Assembly (NCBI RefSeq): GCF_030035675.1
Contig: NC_084487.1
Span: 68,719,486 to 68,783,485, forward strand
Length of the DNA: 64,000 bases
Reading direction: 5' to 3'
DNA from: Rhineura floridana
Lineage: Eukaryota; Chordata; Lepidosauria; Squamata; Rhineuridae
Part shown: positions 1 to 13,300 of the stretch, one piece after another
Layout: every line of letters begins with the position of its first letter
How positions within the stretch are numbered: position 1 is the first letter of the stretch
Notes under the pieces: model-generated
Seen by the model: the letters and a program-made list of their open reading frames with translations, nothing else
Told to the model about the DNA's origin: nothing
Databases searched by the model: none
Program-made: the position numbers and the translations under genes

Positions 1-905
1 GCAATGGTCTTGTCTTGTTCTTCGTTTCCACCAGGATATCTTCCAGAGCCTGTCCAGTCAATCTGCCCCCTTTGAAGTGATCGCTGGTGAATCTGGATTT
101 GGGCTTAACATCAGCCTGCCAGTACTTCAGCCATAGCTGCCTGCACAGTGCCACATCCACTGCTATGGCTCTGGTTGAGAATTTTAATGTGTCTGTTTAT
201 GTGTCAGCCATGTAGTCAGATGCCTTTGCCAATTTATATAGTCCCTGGTGAACATCAGTGGCCCTCTTAGAGACTTCCTTTAACAAATCCTAAGCCCACA
301 AGGTGACTCTGGCCATGGATGAAGCTGTAGAGGATGCCTTAATGGATAGTGCTGAAGCCTCATGTGCCCTGTGCAGCATGGCCTCTGCTCTCTTATCTGA
401 AAATCCACCCCGTCCTGTTCCATCAGAGATCCATGGGCCAGAGAAGCCTCTGGGGTGTCCACCAAGGGAACTCTCCACAAAACTCAATCTCTTTTCAAAG
501 GGGTACCAGCACCTCATGAGGGAGCTTGAGGTCCTCACGGTTCCTGGCTTCTGCCACTCACCCAATATTTTATCCTTAAAATCAGTGGGAAAGGAAAAGG
601 CTCTACTGCTGGACTTGCACTTTGAAAAACAATGGAGGCGCTGTCTGTCTCTGTTGCCTGGCCCATCTCCTTTGTGGCTGAGATTGCTATTCTCTTTCAG
701 GCCTTGCAGACTGGTCTTAAAGTCAGGCTCTGTGAACAATCTAGGGAACCCCTCTCCTTTTCCTTCTCCCCACCTGCGAATAGCTCTCCTTCCTCCTTAT
801 CGGAGGGAAGCGGGGTACCAGAGGCCACAACTCTCCTGCAAGCGGGAACCACCCAGGGATCCTCCCTGGAATCCCTCTGGAGTGCTGTGGCTTGGGGAAG
901 GTGAG
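1..905 (-). mobile_element. DIRS-like retrotransposon ORF1 relic (fossil)
   Basis: On the minus strand the translation carries a short string resembling the C-terminal part of DIRS-type (tyrosine-recombinase retrotransposon) ORF1/gag proteins: a run like CRQLWLKYWQADVKPKSRF followed by HFKGGRLTGQALEDIL. The pattern of a LW-x-W-AD stretch, then a basic residue cluster, then F-x-G-x-L-G-x-LE is what I recall from amphibian and reptile DIRS elements. It is broken, has no recombinase or RT part here, and runs off the left edge, so it is an old fragment sitting antisense in the NAP1L1 5' intron. The right limit is approximate. The family call rests on memory of the motif; a gypsy-type gag is the alternative. 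Confidence 0.42.
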
Positions 906-1288
906 TGATTGGGTGCCCTAGCTGGGGCCTGATCCCTACCATGGTGGGTTAGAGAGACTTTCATGCAAAACGTCTTTTAAGTGGCCCCCCATCTGATGGC
1001 TGCAATGGAAAACTTGGTCTTAAATAGTAGTGTCTGGACTGACAAATTCCTGTAATTTAGTGTGCTTGCAAATGAAGCAATCCTTAAATGTTTTGTGTCC
1101 AATTTTTGGGATGGAGTACAGGTGCATTGGACTGCATTGTAAGAATATGGGTTGACTGGCAAAACTGCTGCAGTTGCATGCCTGTCTCCCATATGCATTA
1201 TAAAAGGGTGCAGTCTTGGTTGTGGCATAATTATTTTATTGCTTAAGCTACAATTAAATATAAAATAATGCTTTCTGTTCTTTCCTAG
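906..1288. other. NAP1L1 intron 1, right end
   Basis: This is AT-rich intronic sequence leading to the acceptor at 1287-1288. I see no gene or recognisable repeat in it. Confidence 0.5.
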
Positions 1289-1310
1289 AGGTTTCTTGAG
1301 GTCTGGAAAA

Positions 1311-1327
1311 ATGGCAGACATTGACAA
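1311..1327 (+). CDS. NAP1L1: NAP1L1 coding exon 1 (start codon exon)
   Basis: The exon begins at about 1289 after the TTTCCTAG acceptor, with about 22 nt of 5' UTR, and the ATG at 1311 opens MADID plus two bases of the next codon. The donor is GTAAGC at 1328. Context at -3 is A, a good Kozak base. Confidence 0.93.
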
Positions 1328-4300
1328 GTAAGCACGTTTCATTTTGGCTAATGTGAATTTATCTTTTAAAAGTGATGTGAAATCCCTATTTGTATTCGTC
1401 CTCACAAAGCCATATATAGTTAGTAGAAAGTAACCTTTTTAGGTCATAGAGTTGTAAAGATATCCTTGTAAGTTGGTAGGCAGTATCTGTGGAATCCTAG
1501 ATTTGGTTCGGATATTTATCCAAGCAGTAGCAGTCTCAAGTGCTGGAGGAACAAATGCATATTTCTTCTCTCAACCATGTACATGATGCAACATGAGCAA
1601 TACATATGGCTACCTGATCTGCACAGTTCTTCTCACTCAAAAATTGTGCATTAGGTTTGCACGTACGGGCTGTCTGTGGAGCACCTGCATTACGATGTTA
1701 CTGTATATACTTTTGGTGGAATAACATGTGTTTGCTCCTCCATAATGTGAATAGCAGAGCAAGCTCACAAGTATCTGAACAGGGCCTTTTTAAAATCCAG
1801 TTGGAATATCATGATGGGGCAGTATTTACAGTGATCATACCAAGGTGTCAGTCTCCAGTCTAGTTTGCTTCGGATGACTAACAGGTGCCGAACAATTTTT
1901 GCAAAATAAGTCAGTTAACTTAATTTTACCTAATTTATGCAGGCTACAAAATTCAGGGTGGCTTGGTGCAAAACTGATGTTTAATTGAGAACACACAATT
2001 AACAGAAACCTCTAGTGCTGTAACCTTGAGCAGGAGCTTTGTGTATGGTTTTTATAGGTCATCCAAAATTAATCCATGTTATTTAATTTAATACTACTAA
2101 CACTGGCTTCAGTTAGTGTCAAATCAGCTTGCTTAGAATGACAACATTATTTAAAATAGGAAAAAATGTGCCTTCATTTTTGGACATAAAAATTGACATG
2201 GCATTTATCATTAGCCTTTTAAAATGAAATATTTACAAGATGGACTTGTTTTCCGTCGGACCTTGAAAACCTGGCTGTTCAGGCAGGCCTTTGAGGTGGG
2301 TTAGGTTTCAGTGTTATTGTTGAAATTTTAAGGTTTTAATGTGAATTGTATGTTTTATGTTGTGCGTCGCCCAGAGTGGCTGGAGAACCAGCCAGATGGG
2401 CGACTAATAAATTTAATTAATTTAATTAGTTTAATTCTACATTTCTCCAAATAACTTGGTGCTTTTCCTGGTGCAAACAATATGAAATGTTATAGCATGC
2501 TTGAACAGTGTGTGTATATTCATATTAATTTTATTTAGGGTTATATCTTGCTGGTTAGGTTGTTTAATAGTAGTTTAATGTACGTATGAGTCCTGGTTCC
2601 TTAAAAGGCTGGCAATAAATATAAGCCACATACTTGGACCTAGGCCTCTTCACCAGCGGGTGGCCAGGTCAGGTGCAGGCCCCTGCAGCTGGCCAAGGGC
2701 ACTTGCAGCTGGATGGTGGCATGGATTGTGGAGCAGCAGCTCCGCTGTCCCAGCCAACATCACTCCTGCACATGCGCATAGCCGGCAGGTGCTTAAATAC
2801 ACCTGGTTACTTCACCTCACACATCAACGTACATTCTTGTGATGGCAGGCATGCCCACTGACGTGAGGTGTCATAACTGGCCATATTTAAGTGTGTTTGT
2901 GTCCACACAGGTGTGCCCGCCTGCACATAAGGGGAAGAGGGGCCACAGTTGCCTGGTGCCTGAGAGCCTGCAGCAGGCTAGTGCTAGCCCTGCTTGCACC
3001 CAGGAGCATTGGGGGCAGAAAAAGTCTGGTCATTTTTTGATGTGAATAAATGAGGTGTTAACATGCAGGCTTGTGGCTTACCCAGTAGTCATGCATATCA
3101 TTGTATACCTTGAGTCCTGTCACAGTGAGGACAAGGTGTCAAGACTCCCATTCTAGTGCACATTTGGGATGTTTAAGATGCCTAAAGCCAGCAATGTTAT
3201 GTTTGAATCTCTCTTTTCTGTTCTGTTTGGTCAATAATGCCAAATTATAAAGACCATGTTGTGTTATCTCTTCCTAAAACTGTCAGTTACAATTGCTTTT
3301 GGTGCTAAATACAAGGTAGCACACAGCTGGGAAAAATGTGCATAGAAACATTTATTTAAAGGAAGATATTTTAGTCGAGTTTAAGTACGTTGGAAGTAGA
3401 ACATGGATTACAAGTTGTGAATACAAATTTTCCTCTTATTTTTCTCTCATAAAAGTAAAAATCAAACTGTCAAGTTGGAGAAGTCAGATTCTGATAATCA
3501 TGTTGCTCTCTTGCCAACCAGTTAAGCTGTGTTGTGGCTGTCAGTCCAGAAGTATTAATGTGGCATTATAACATGAATTCTTGTTACGTGACCCTTAATA
3601 GTGTACAGTTGTGCTGATGCCAAAGAGTCTGAAAAGTTACCTCCTTCCTACTGCCTGTGATAGATTCCTGTTACTTGGTGTAAATGATACCTGAAAATAC
3701 TTTTTTCATTTCTTAACTAGACTTTTTTTGCAAAAAATTACACAAACTATCTGCTTTACACTGCAGCTAACATAATGTAAATTGCCAATTATCCCAAGGT
3801 TCCCTGTATAACAGTAGAGCAAGTGTGCATTTCTCCTGCTAGTGATAGGGCTTGCTGTTTAATCAGCAACTGGAGGGAAAGTAAGATACAAGGGATGAGA
3901 AGAGATCAGTGGCTACATCTGTCATGCCCAGTGCAAGTTAATGCCAACAGTGCACCATAGGGTTAGGGAAATGATTTCAAAGACTAACTTCTGGGCATTT
4001 TCTGAACTTGAGTGTGCTAGATCCTATCCAAAGTGGTAACTTACTAGATAACTTGCATATTAAAATTATTTGGTTAAAGAGATTGAGACTCCTGGTTTGA
4101 CTTGGATTTTAACAGCAAAGAACAAGCTGAGCTTGACCAGCAAGACATGGAAGATGTTGAAGAAGTAGAAGAAGAAGAAACTGGAGAGGATGCTAACAGT
4201 AAAGGTAAGGAAAAAGTGAGCTGAGGTAGAGATAATTAAGCTGTCTTCTGTAGGTAAATGCAAGAAGTGATTTTCTCCGTTCAGTCTGAAAGCTGCTGGT

Positions 4301-7300
4301 GAAATATTCATTTTCATCATTTCTTGCCATTCAAAGGAAAAAAATTGATCTGTGCAATGTTTGCCTTGAACATTTAAGGCAACGTTGTCCACTTATTAAA
4401 TACTGGTGTGATCTTGTGTCCATCATCTTTGTAATCTTGCTGGGATTAAGTTGATTTACAGCATGATCCTAAGCATGTTTATTTGGAAGTAAGTATTGCT
4501 GTGTTCAAAAGTGTGCATAGGATTGCTGCCTTAAAAACAAACATTTAACACTTTTCAATTGATATAAAATTAATTTTGTGACTGGGAGCTGTGTGTTAGA
4601 TTTTATGTAGCCTTGTTAACTCTGCTGCCTCTTTTGATTATCAGTTTTTTAAATGTCTACTTACCATGTTGTCATGCTGCTATGATATTAGATATGTTGA
4701 GGTAGGTTTCTTTTGATGCTCGACTTCTAGACACATGATGCAAAATGCTAACATTTCATGTTTTATCTTTTGGTAAAATGTGAATGGCAAAGATTGGGCT
4801 AAAATAATTTCATAATTGGCTAGTATAGTGTTTTTTAAAACTTCTTGTCTTTTGTTTTGTTAAGCACGTCAGCTGACTGTACAAATGATGCAGAATCCTC
4901 AAATTCTTGCAGCTCTTCAGGAAAGACTTGATGGTCTGGTTGGAACACCTACAGGATATATAGAAAGGTAGACTGTTCTGCCACTAACTATATTATGGTC
5001 TCTTTGCTCTTTCTTGTTTCTTTAATACATGAAATTGTTTGCATTATGTCAAATAGTCATTGTTCTGCAACATTAAGTTACAAAAGTATGATCTACAAGT
5101 TTAAAATAGTGATATCAGATGGGAGTATAAAATTGGAACAAGGCAATCTGCTTCAGAGAAGCAATACTGACTGATGCTTCAGAAAACGAAGTAATTAAGG
5201 CTGCATTCCCTATATACTTGCTTGAGAATAAGCCTAATTGAACTCAGTGGGGCATGGCTATGATTGGACCGTTAGTGTTGAAGATCAGAATGTGGTCGGT
5301 TGGTGTTAAGTCTAGGTTCTAGCTATTTGGTTGGATGTTCGAACATTATACATATCTTTAGTTTTTGAAACATATACAAAGTTCATTTTCTTATTTTTAG
5401 TTTTTAGTTTTTTTAGTTTATTTCCTTATTATTCTTGGAATTTTACACAGCAGATGTGGGTTCCCAATACTGCCTCTTGCTTGACTTTTGATTTATCATC
5501 GGTTACACATACTCTTGGAGAAACCCACTTTCATAAAATGATAATTTTCTTGGTATGAATTCTATAAGTGTGGAATGAAGATTGAAACTAATAGACAATA
5601 CTGCTGAAAGTCCATACTCCATGTAGCCTTTGATGCTTCAGGTATAGAGCTGAATGTTGTTCCAGAGCAGCAGTGCCACTGCTTTCCAGCCACTGCAGAG
5701 CCACAGGTTTTTAGTTGGTAGCCAGTGCTCTTGACTGAAATTTTTGTACACTGGTAACAATCCTCATGGCTGAGCTGGGAGCGATCTGCATCACTAGCAT
5801 GTTGATTAATGGAACACTAGTCTGAGTTGAAAGTAAGAAATTTGGAGAAGGGTTTCATGACAATCATGCTGTACCTTTTTCTGGTCTGCAGGATTGGGCT
5901 GATAGATACTAGTTAGAATATATTGCTTTTAGGTGGGATGTAGGAAATGCATTTTCAAATGCCATGTTCTTCAGACATATCCCAAAAGTGGAAAGTTACT
6001 GTAAAAACAGTGTTCTATTTGAATACAGCTACTGTAAAGAGTGTTTCTCACTTTGGGGGAAGACATAAAATCCCCATAAACTTAAAGTCTCTGTGCCTGA
6101 GAAGTACATATGCTCGGGGAGAGATGGGAGACCCTTTTACATCTATGCAAACAGATAGGAATCCTATAGGGAAGAAGCAACTGGCGAGAAAGTTTGGAGC
6201 AGAAGTGCCAAGCAGGGAAAAGATCAAGCACCCTTAATTCCCATTTGCTTGGCTAAAAATCATAGCCAAAGTGGCTTTTCTGAATAAAAAAGTCCATTGA
6301 ACATTTGTTAACATGTGTTTTGTGAATAAGATGTAGTTTGCCCCATTATATTCTAATAGCTGACCGCAATTGATCTTAGATCTGCTGTGCATTTGCTTTC
6401 TTTTTTTCTTGTAGCGCATTTAAGTAATCTCTGCTAATCTGCAAGGTCCTTGATCCAAGATCAGTAAGTCCTTACTGAGTTTCATGATGTGCTTTCACTG
6501 AGATACTATACCTTTTGGAGAGAGCTGTCAAAAAGCCAGCTCTTCATCAGTTCAAGTACAGTAGCTCATCCCTAAGGCTTACATAGCATGTCAACTGAAG
6601 CTTTGAAGCAATTTAATTTAACAGGAGTAATGTTTTTGAGCTTTGTCTAATGCTTGCATGCTTGCTTGATCATAAAACATTTTGTAGCTGTCCTTTGCAC
6701 CTCTTAATTGATATCTTCTGAATATGAACTAGAAGGGCAGTTTTGGACTACTGTGCAAGGTATTTCTTGGCTTCATTGGTTCCAGAGAAGCCACTTTCCT
6801 GCCCTCCTGCAAAGCTAGTTTATAAGCTAGACATCTAATAATTCCTAGATACAGCATTTAAGGAATTTCATCTCTATCAGTTACCTACAATTCATTTCTA
6901 TAATTTGTCTGTCTTCACCTGTTTTACTTCTTTGTCAATCTTTAATTTGAAACACAGCTTATACTGAAATACAGTTGTATCAGGCTAAAGAAATCCTTCT
7001 CAGCTATGTAATTTCAGTCACTGTCTCCTGGCTGGTATTGCCCTCCAGATTTTTTTGAACTACAATGCCGGCAGGGACTGATGGAAGTTGTAGTCCAAAA
7101 CATGTGAGAGCACTACGTTGGCTGCCTCTGGGCTGGCACAACTGCTCTTCAGTTACCATCACAGTTTAAAGTAGGGACACATGTGACAAGCGGTGTGCCC
7201 ACCTGTCAATCACCTGATGTCATTATGACATCAGGTGACTTCAAAGGGGCTTGCTCGGATTGATCAGCTGATTGGCTCTGACTGTGAGCTCTATTTTGTC

Positions 7301-10300
7301 TCTTTGCAAGCAGGGTTTGGCTTCAAACTGCCTGCCAATGGACATTTTTCCTTTGCAAATTGGCAAACCTGTCTGCAGAGAACATATATCACTTTGGAGG
7401 CGCAACTAAATCCAAACTGCATTTGCAAATGGCAGCTTCAAAGGGGCTTGCTGTTGGTGCTTATAAGGTCTCTCTTTAATGATGGTGGGTGTGGAGCAGG
7501 TAGGCATGGTTTGAGGATACAACCTTGCAAGCCAATTTATGTCTACAAGTCAGGCCTAATTAGGTCTATGAGCTGGATTGCTACCACTGGTTTAAAGCCT
7601 ATAGGTACCAAGAGAAGGACAGTGCGCCACACTAGTGTGTATGTATATATTTGGTTCTTCTGCCTTAAGGGGCTAGTAGCTCTTAAATGACATGGAAAGG
7701 ATCCTGTGATGGCTTGGGTGGAGGGGCGAGCTCATGCAAGGGCATTCAGAGATACATGAAATATAAACTTCTATTTCCCAAACATTTGATTTATTATTAC
7801 ATGTCTCTTTATACTAAAATCTCAAACTTTAGTATGTAATATACAATAAAATATAATAAAAACATACTAAACAATACACAGTATCAATAAATAACAATGC
7901 TGAAAACACACTCAAGTCCGGATGATGATTAGTTATATTTATTTGTCACTTACTACATAAAATGTCTCAAAGCGACTTACAGTTGTAAAAAAAAAAATGC
8001 AAATAAGTATGAGTAACTGTAACAAAGTTACTTAAGCTGCCTGTATGCCCAGGAAAATTTTTAAAAAAATTACCTGGTGCCAGAATGATAGTAAAGTTGG
8101 TGTCAGACTTGCCTTTGGAGATGAGGGTCTATCACAGAGAAAGCCTGTCTAGAAAATTAATCTCATCCAAGAATGCCTAAAGCCAAGTAGATTCCTCAGT
8201 CTCTGTGGGCAGATCATTTTGATAGGCCTCCCATCTCTGCGGAGGGGAGAGAAGGCTGACAATCTAAATCTCATGAAGAGTTCATCTAACCATGACAGGG
8301 AAAAGGTGTTACACATGCCTTCTTGTCCAGCTGAAAAGACAAAATTCAGAGTGTGGCCAGCTACATGCAACTAACCAATAACATGTTAGGAGACTTGTTC
8401 TACAACTGGGAGCATTGGCATGGATGTTGAAATCCCCCAGAACTGATAGTCTTGATTCTCAACATCACAAGTGAGAATACCTCAGGCAGGGTGGAAAAGG
8501 CTGAGCAGTGAGGTTGGTGGTATACCAGCAAAATCCCTAATTTATCCAGTTTGTCCAACAGTAGACACAAATACTTCAACCCAGTCTTCCACTAACTAGA
8601 TGGGAAACCTGTGGAGAGAGAGAATGAATTCCTGTAGAAGACAGGGAATCAACCTTCCCCCGAGTCTACTTTAATGCTGCTTGAATACATGGATACTGCT
8701 GGGTAGGGGGAGTAGGTTTTGCTTGAATAAATATCCTGACAGTAATTCTGAACTATTCTACTTGAATGCATATACTTAATTTTGAGGAAACCCTTATTTT
8801 TGTATTCTGTGGTATGGGCTCAACTGAAGTTTGACATGGCTGCTTTGAAGAAGTGCAGATTTTGTTGACTTTGTATATACCGTTTTTGTTAATCTGTAAA
8901 TGTAACACATGCATGTGGCACCAGCAGTATTAAATATTTTAGTTGTCTTGCTTATCTTTACTTAGCATTTTGTGATGGCCAAATCTTATATGGAAGTTCA
9001 GGAAACTAACTATTTGTTCATGGTAAAATGACAATTTCATACAAGTGAGCAAACCTGATTAAAATTGACATTAAGAGTTGTGTTGAGTACTAGTCATTTT
9101 CAGACTAGACCCATTAAAATTAATGGACTTAGGTTCATTAATTTCAGTGGGTCTACTGAGTAGAACTTAGTTGGATACAACCCTTTTAAATTAAGCAGTT
9201 TGCACTGTTATAAAAGCAGTATTTCTCATCCTTTTTAAGTGGTGACCCCCCTCTGGACTTAAAAAGATTGTTTAAGGCTTCAAAACATGAGCCCTATTCA
9301 AGAATTTATGTTTGTACACAATTCCAGTCAAGTGAGAGGGGACAGCAGGAGGGTGCTTCCATAGCCCACCACGTTGTGGAATTGAACTTTTTGCAGTGAG
9401 GAACCTTCTGTAGGCTCCTTGTGCGACTTAGAACTGTGAAATGTCTCTGCTGCAACAGTGTTTGACTAAGTCATTGGCAAGTGACATGAAAGGGGGCCAG
9501 GGACCACCCCTCCACATCCCCCTACATGTAATTGGAATCATGGTGGGAATGCATGAACAGAGTGCTAGTACTCTAAGCTAAATTGTTGGTTTATGAATAA
9601 TTGCATCCTAATATATTTTTTATTTAAATAGATTTATCAGTTTTCTTGACCAGTACTTTTTTATGCAAGCAGTGTAATTCCATACCCTAATGTGTGGGCA
9701 CCATGCTTACTGTTAAATTGTTCCAGTGATTCCTGTAGTAGCTGATGAAAGCCCTAGAGGTCATCCACGAACAGGGAAATTCTTCAACAAATGTATTCTC
9801 TACCCTTATTCATCCTTCTTAAGAAATTTGAGTAATAACAACTGTCTATATGCTTAGTAGGAAGAAGGTTCTTCAGAGTCTATTTCCATCAAAGGACTTG
9901 TCTTTGAACCATCCAAAGGGTGCAACTTATGACTGAAACTCCATTTGTCACAGCTTACACATGCAAGCGTAGGTTCTTGTTGATGGGTGTGCAATATGAA
10001 CAAAGCAATGAAACATTCTATGTAGAATGATTTGTTGCTCTGCGTTTCTTCATTTCATCCCAATATAAAGAACGTTTTAACTAAAGACAAACAAGAACAA
10101 GTGTTTCACTGAAAAATTATGGATAAAGTCAGCTTCTGTTGTTACTGGAAATATTCTTTAAAGGTATAAAATGTTTTTCTTTTGACCCCTAAACTAAAGG
10201 TAGCAAACATTGTGCCTTCAGCTATGCTACTTAGTATTTATGAGAGTTGAAGTCCAACAACATCTGGAGACTACCCCTGCCCTAAATCCATCCTGTAACG

Positions 10301-13300
10301 TTCCCTTTGTGGCCATGAGTCACTGATTGAGAATCCTAATTGTAAAAAAGACTTCTTAGTTTAATTGCTGCATAGAGCCTTATGAGCAAACAGTGATTGG
10401 TACTGGATTGCTGGAGAAAGGGTATCATGTACACAATTGAGACATCAGTAGCCATGGGACTTCCCGGAAGATTGCTCCGCCTGTGGCTGCCTCAGAGAGC
10501 TCTGTCTCAGAGGAAGCTTTTTTCAGTTTAAAATCAGTCAAAAGGGAACTTTGACTGGTGTAAATGTTCTCCCAGGCAAGGGTGAACCGAATAGATTATC
10601 CACAGAAACTTCGTTGGGCTGTTGGTGGCTGGAATTGATCAGGAATTCCCTGGGAAAGGAAGGCATACCTAGCAGCCGAGGACGGAGTTAGGACTTCCAG
10701 CAAGCTGGGCTGAAAAAAAGCGAGACTTTTTTCTTTTAAACGATCCACAACGGGCGAGCTTTATTCTGTCTAATCTTATCATTTGTCTTAAATTACTACA
10801 GTAAAAGGGATTTGTTTAAGAATCAGCAATTAAGATACCTGGGTGAGTTACACTTCTCTCTTTTATACAAGGAATTAAGGAGGAGGAAAGAAAATTTAAA
10901 ACGCTTATCTTATTTTTTATGGCAAAAAGCAGGCCTGAATTTGGAAACTATAAAGATTAAAACGGATGAGGGGCAACTTATCCGAAGAGAAAATTGATTT
11001 AGATGATTATTTGATTGATATATGTCTGGGACTACTTTTTCTTGGACTACTTTCTTTAGACGAATCTGCTGTTCGTGTATGTTACTAATTGTTCAGCGCT
11101 GTGAACCAAATTTGTTTTGCATTCTTGGACGTGCGGGAGATAAGAACTGTGCTGGCCAGATGTCAACAGGCCTGGAATATTAACTCCCTTATTGCTGGAA
11201 AAAGAAGCAAATTACTCTTTGCTTGGGAATTGTGGCTATATTGGAAATTTGAAGGTTTTTTTTTTCTTCGGCTTTAAGAATGACAATCAAAAAAGTGGCA
11301 GAGACCCTGGATGTACCCCTGGAAGGGTTTTCCCCTCTGGATATGTTTCAGAAGATAATGGATGAGATTAAGATAACAAAACAAGAACTGGGACAGAGTA
11401 GACAAGAGGTGGCAACTGAATTTGGTAAAGTGAAACAGGAGTTGAAAGAAATAAAGGATTATATGAGAAAAGAAGCAGATGGACAAGCAATAGAATATGA
11501 AAAAGAAATTAAAGGGAAGGAGCAAATTCTGGAGATTGGATCAGATATATCAAATGTGGAATTGGAAAAAGATTTGGACTTTATGGCAAAAATTGAAGGG
11601 AGGATGCAAGTCCTGGAGATTGGAACAGATTTATTAAGTGTGGAACTGGAAAAATATTTGGAGTTTGTGGATCCTGGAGATAAAGATTACTGTTTGGAAT
11701 TCGGCGTTGTTCCTGGAGAAATTGATGAAGATATCAGAGATAAAGCTATCAATGTTTCAGTGGAATTTCTGGACTGGAATGATTTGATGGAACTTGAAAT
11801 AGAGAAAATTTATAGAATTAATTCCAGATATGTGACAATGGAAAAACTCTCAAGAGATGTGCTAGTGCATTTCGTAAACTAGAGGAACAGAGATATGACT
11901 TTACAACAATATTTCAGCAACACATTCAGAATTGATGGCAAGGAAATATTTGTGATGAAGGAAATTCCCATCAGACTCTTACTATATGACTATGACAGCA
12001 AGATTATTATGGGTGCAAGGATGGAAGTTGGAAGATGGAATTAACACTGATAATGGAAAAATGGCTATTGAAATTATTGGTCCTAGTAGACTTGATGAGA
12101 TGGATTAATTGACATGTTTATTTGAAGAAAAATCGAGGGATATATTTCTCAAGGAGTGGAAACCTCTCTTTGACTTTTTGCGGAAAGAATAAAGCGATGT
12201 TAATGAGATTTGATGATTAATTAAAATAACTACTGGAGGAAAGTGATTTTGTAATATATTAAGAGACAGGTTTGTTATATATCATAGACCTATAACTGAT
12301 CTGCGACAAATCGGAAGTCAACATTTTATTTTATTGTTTAATTTGTTTTTGTTTTGTTTTGTTTTGTTGGAAAATTTGAATAAAATTAATGATAAAAAAG
12401 AGACATCAGTAGCCATCAGTGCAGCCCTATTTCTATATGATTTTATGTGGAGAGGTTATTAGGAGCAATGACTTCTTAGACTCATAGAATAATAGAGTTA
12501 GAAGGGGCCAATGAGGCCATTGAGTCCAACCCCATGCTCAATGTTAGGAATTCAAATTAAAGAATACCCGACAGGAGGCTTTACCGTGTAAAGAATAATT
12601 TTTGAAGGTGTTTGCTAGATTATCCCTTGCATTAGTTACTGAGCACCACAGATCATGTTAGCCACATTGGGAATGTAATTTCTCAAATCCTAATAAGTCT
12701 ACTAGAGCGTCCCATTGATTGCAATGAGATTTATTGCTATCTGATGTTCTTAAAGGTGTTGTCGTGTCCGGGACTGGACTCAGAAACCAGACCAGGTTGT
12801 GAAAGCAGTTCAGTCTTTATTAGAGTAATATCCAAACAGAGGCTGCGCCTTCTCATGAAGGAACACAATATACGTGTCCAGCGACATGCAAGAGAGTTGA
12901 CAGAACAAGGAATCCCAGCCCCCCCTTTCCTTATAAAGGGGGCTTTCTGGCGCAAATTCTCTAACTCCGCCTTAGGGTGCTCTCTTCCCCGCCCCTCCTC
13001 TCTCTCCCCTTTGCTCGTTTTTGTTTTCTCCGGGTTAGTGGTGAAGGGGGAAGTTCTGCCCCCTCCCCTTCTGAAGATTCTACCTCTGGTATTGGGGAAA
13101 GAGGGGGGTGAACGTTATGCCCATCAGGTGGGCTTTTCTCTGGCTGATGAGGGAGTTGAAGTCCCCTTCCTTCTTGTTCTAACTGCTCTGGCTCGGGAAG
13201 GGGAATGAGCATGGGAAATTCCTGAGCAGAGTCTGTATCTGTGTCTGCTGGAGTTTCAAGGCCTCTCTCCCCCTCTTCACACAACTCTGGGAAAATGATC

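Noticed and set aside
303-908. A 201-codon + strand frame near the left edge
   Set aside because: It is the antisense of the DIRS-like relic and shows no domain of its own.
7235-7690. A possible small gene of 151 codons
   Set aside because: No domain, no splice context, and it starts within a palindrome in TE-like sequence.
10812-11277. Two small frames upstream of the half-L1 ORF1
   Set aside because: They lie in the 5' leader of the element and show no family motif.
12744-13208. A 154-codon + strand frame
   Set aside because: It is antisense to the solo LTR and has no recognisable domain.
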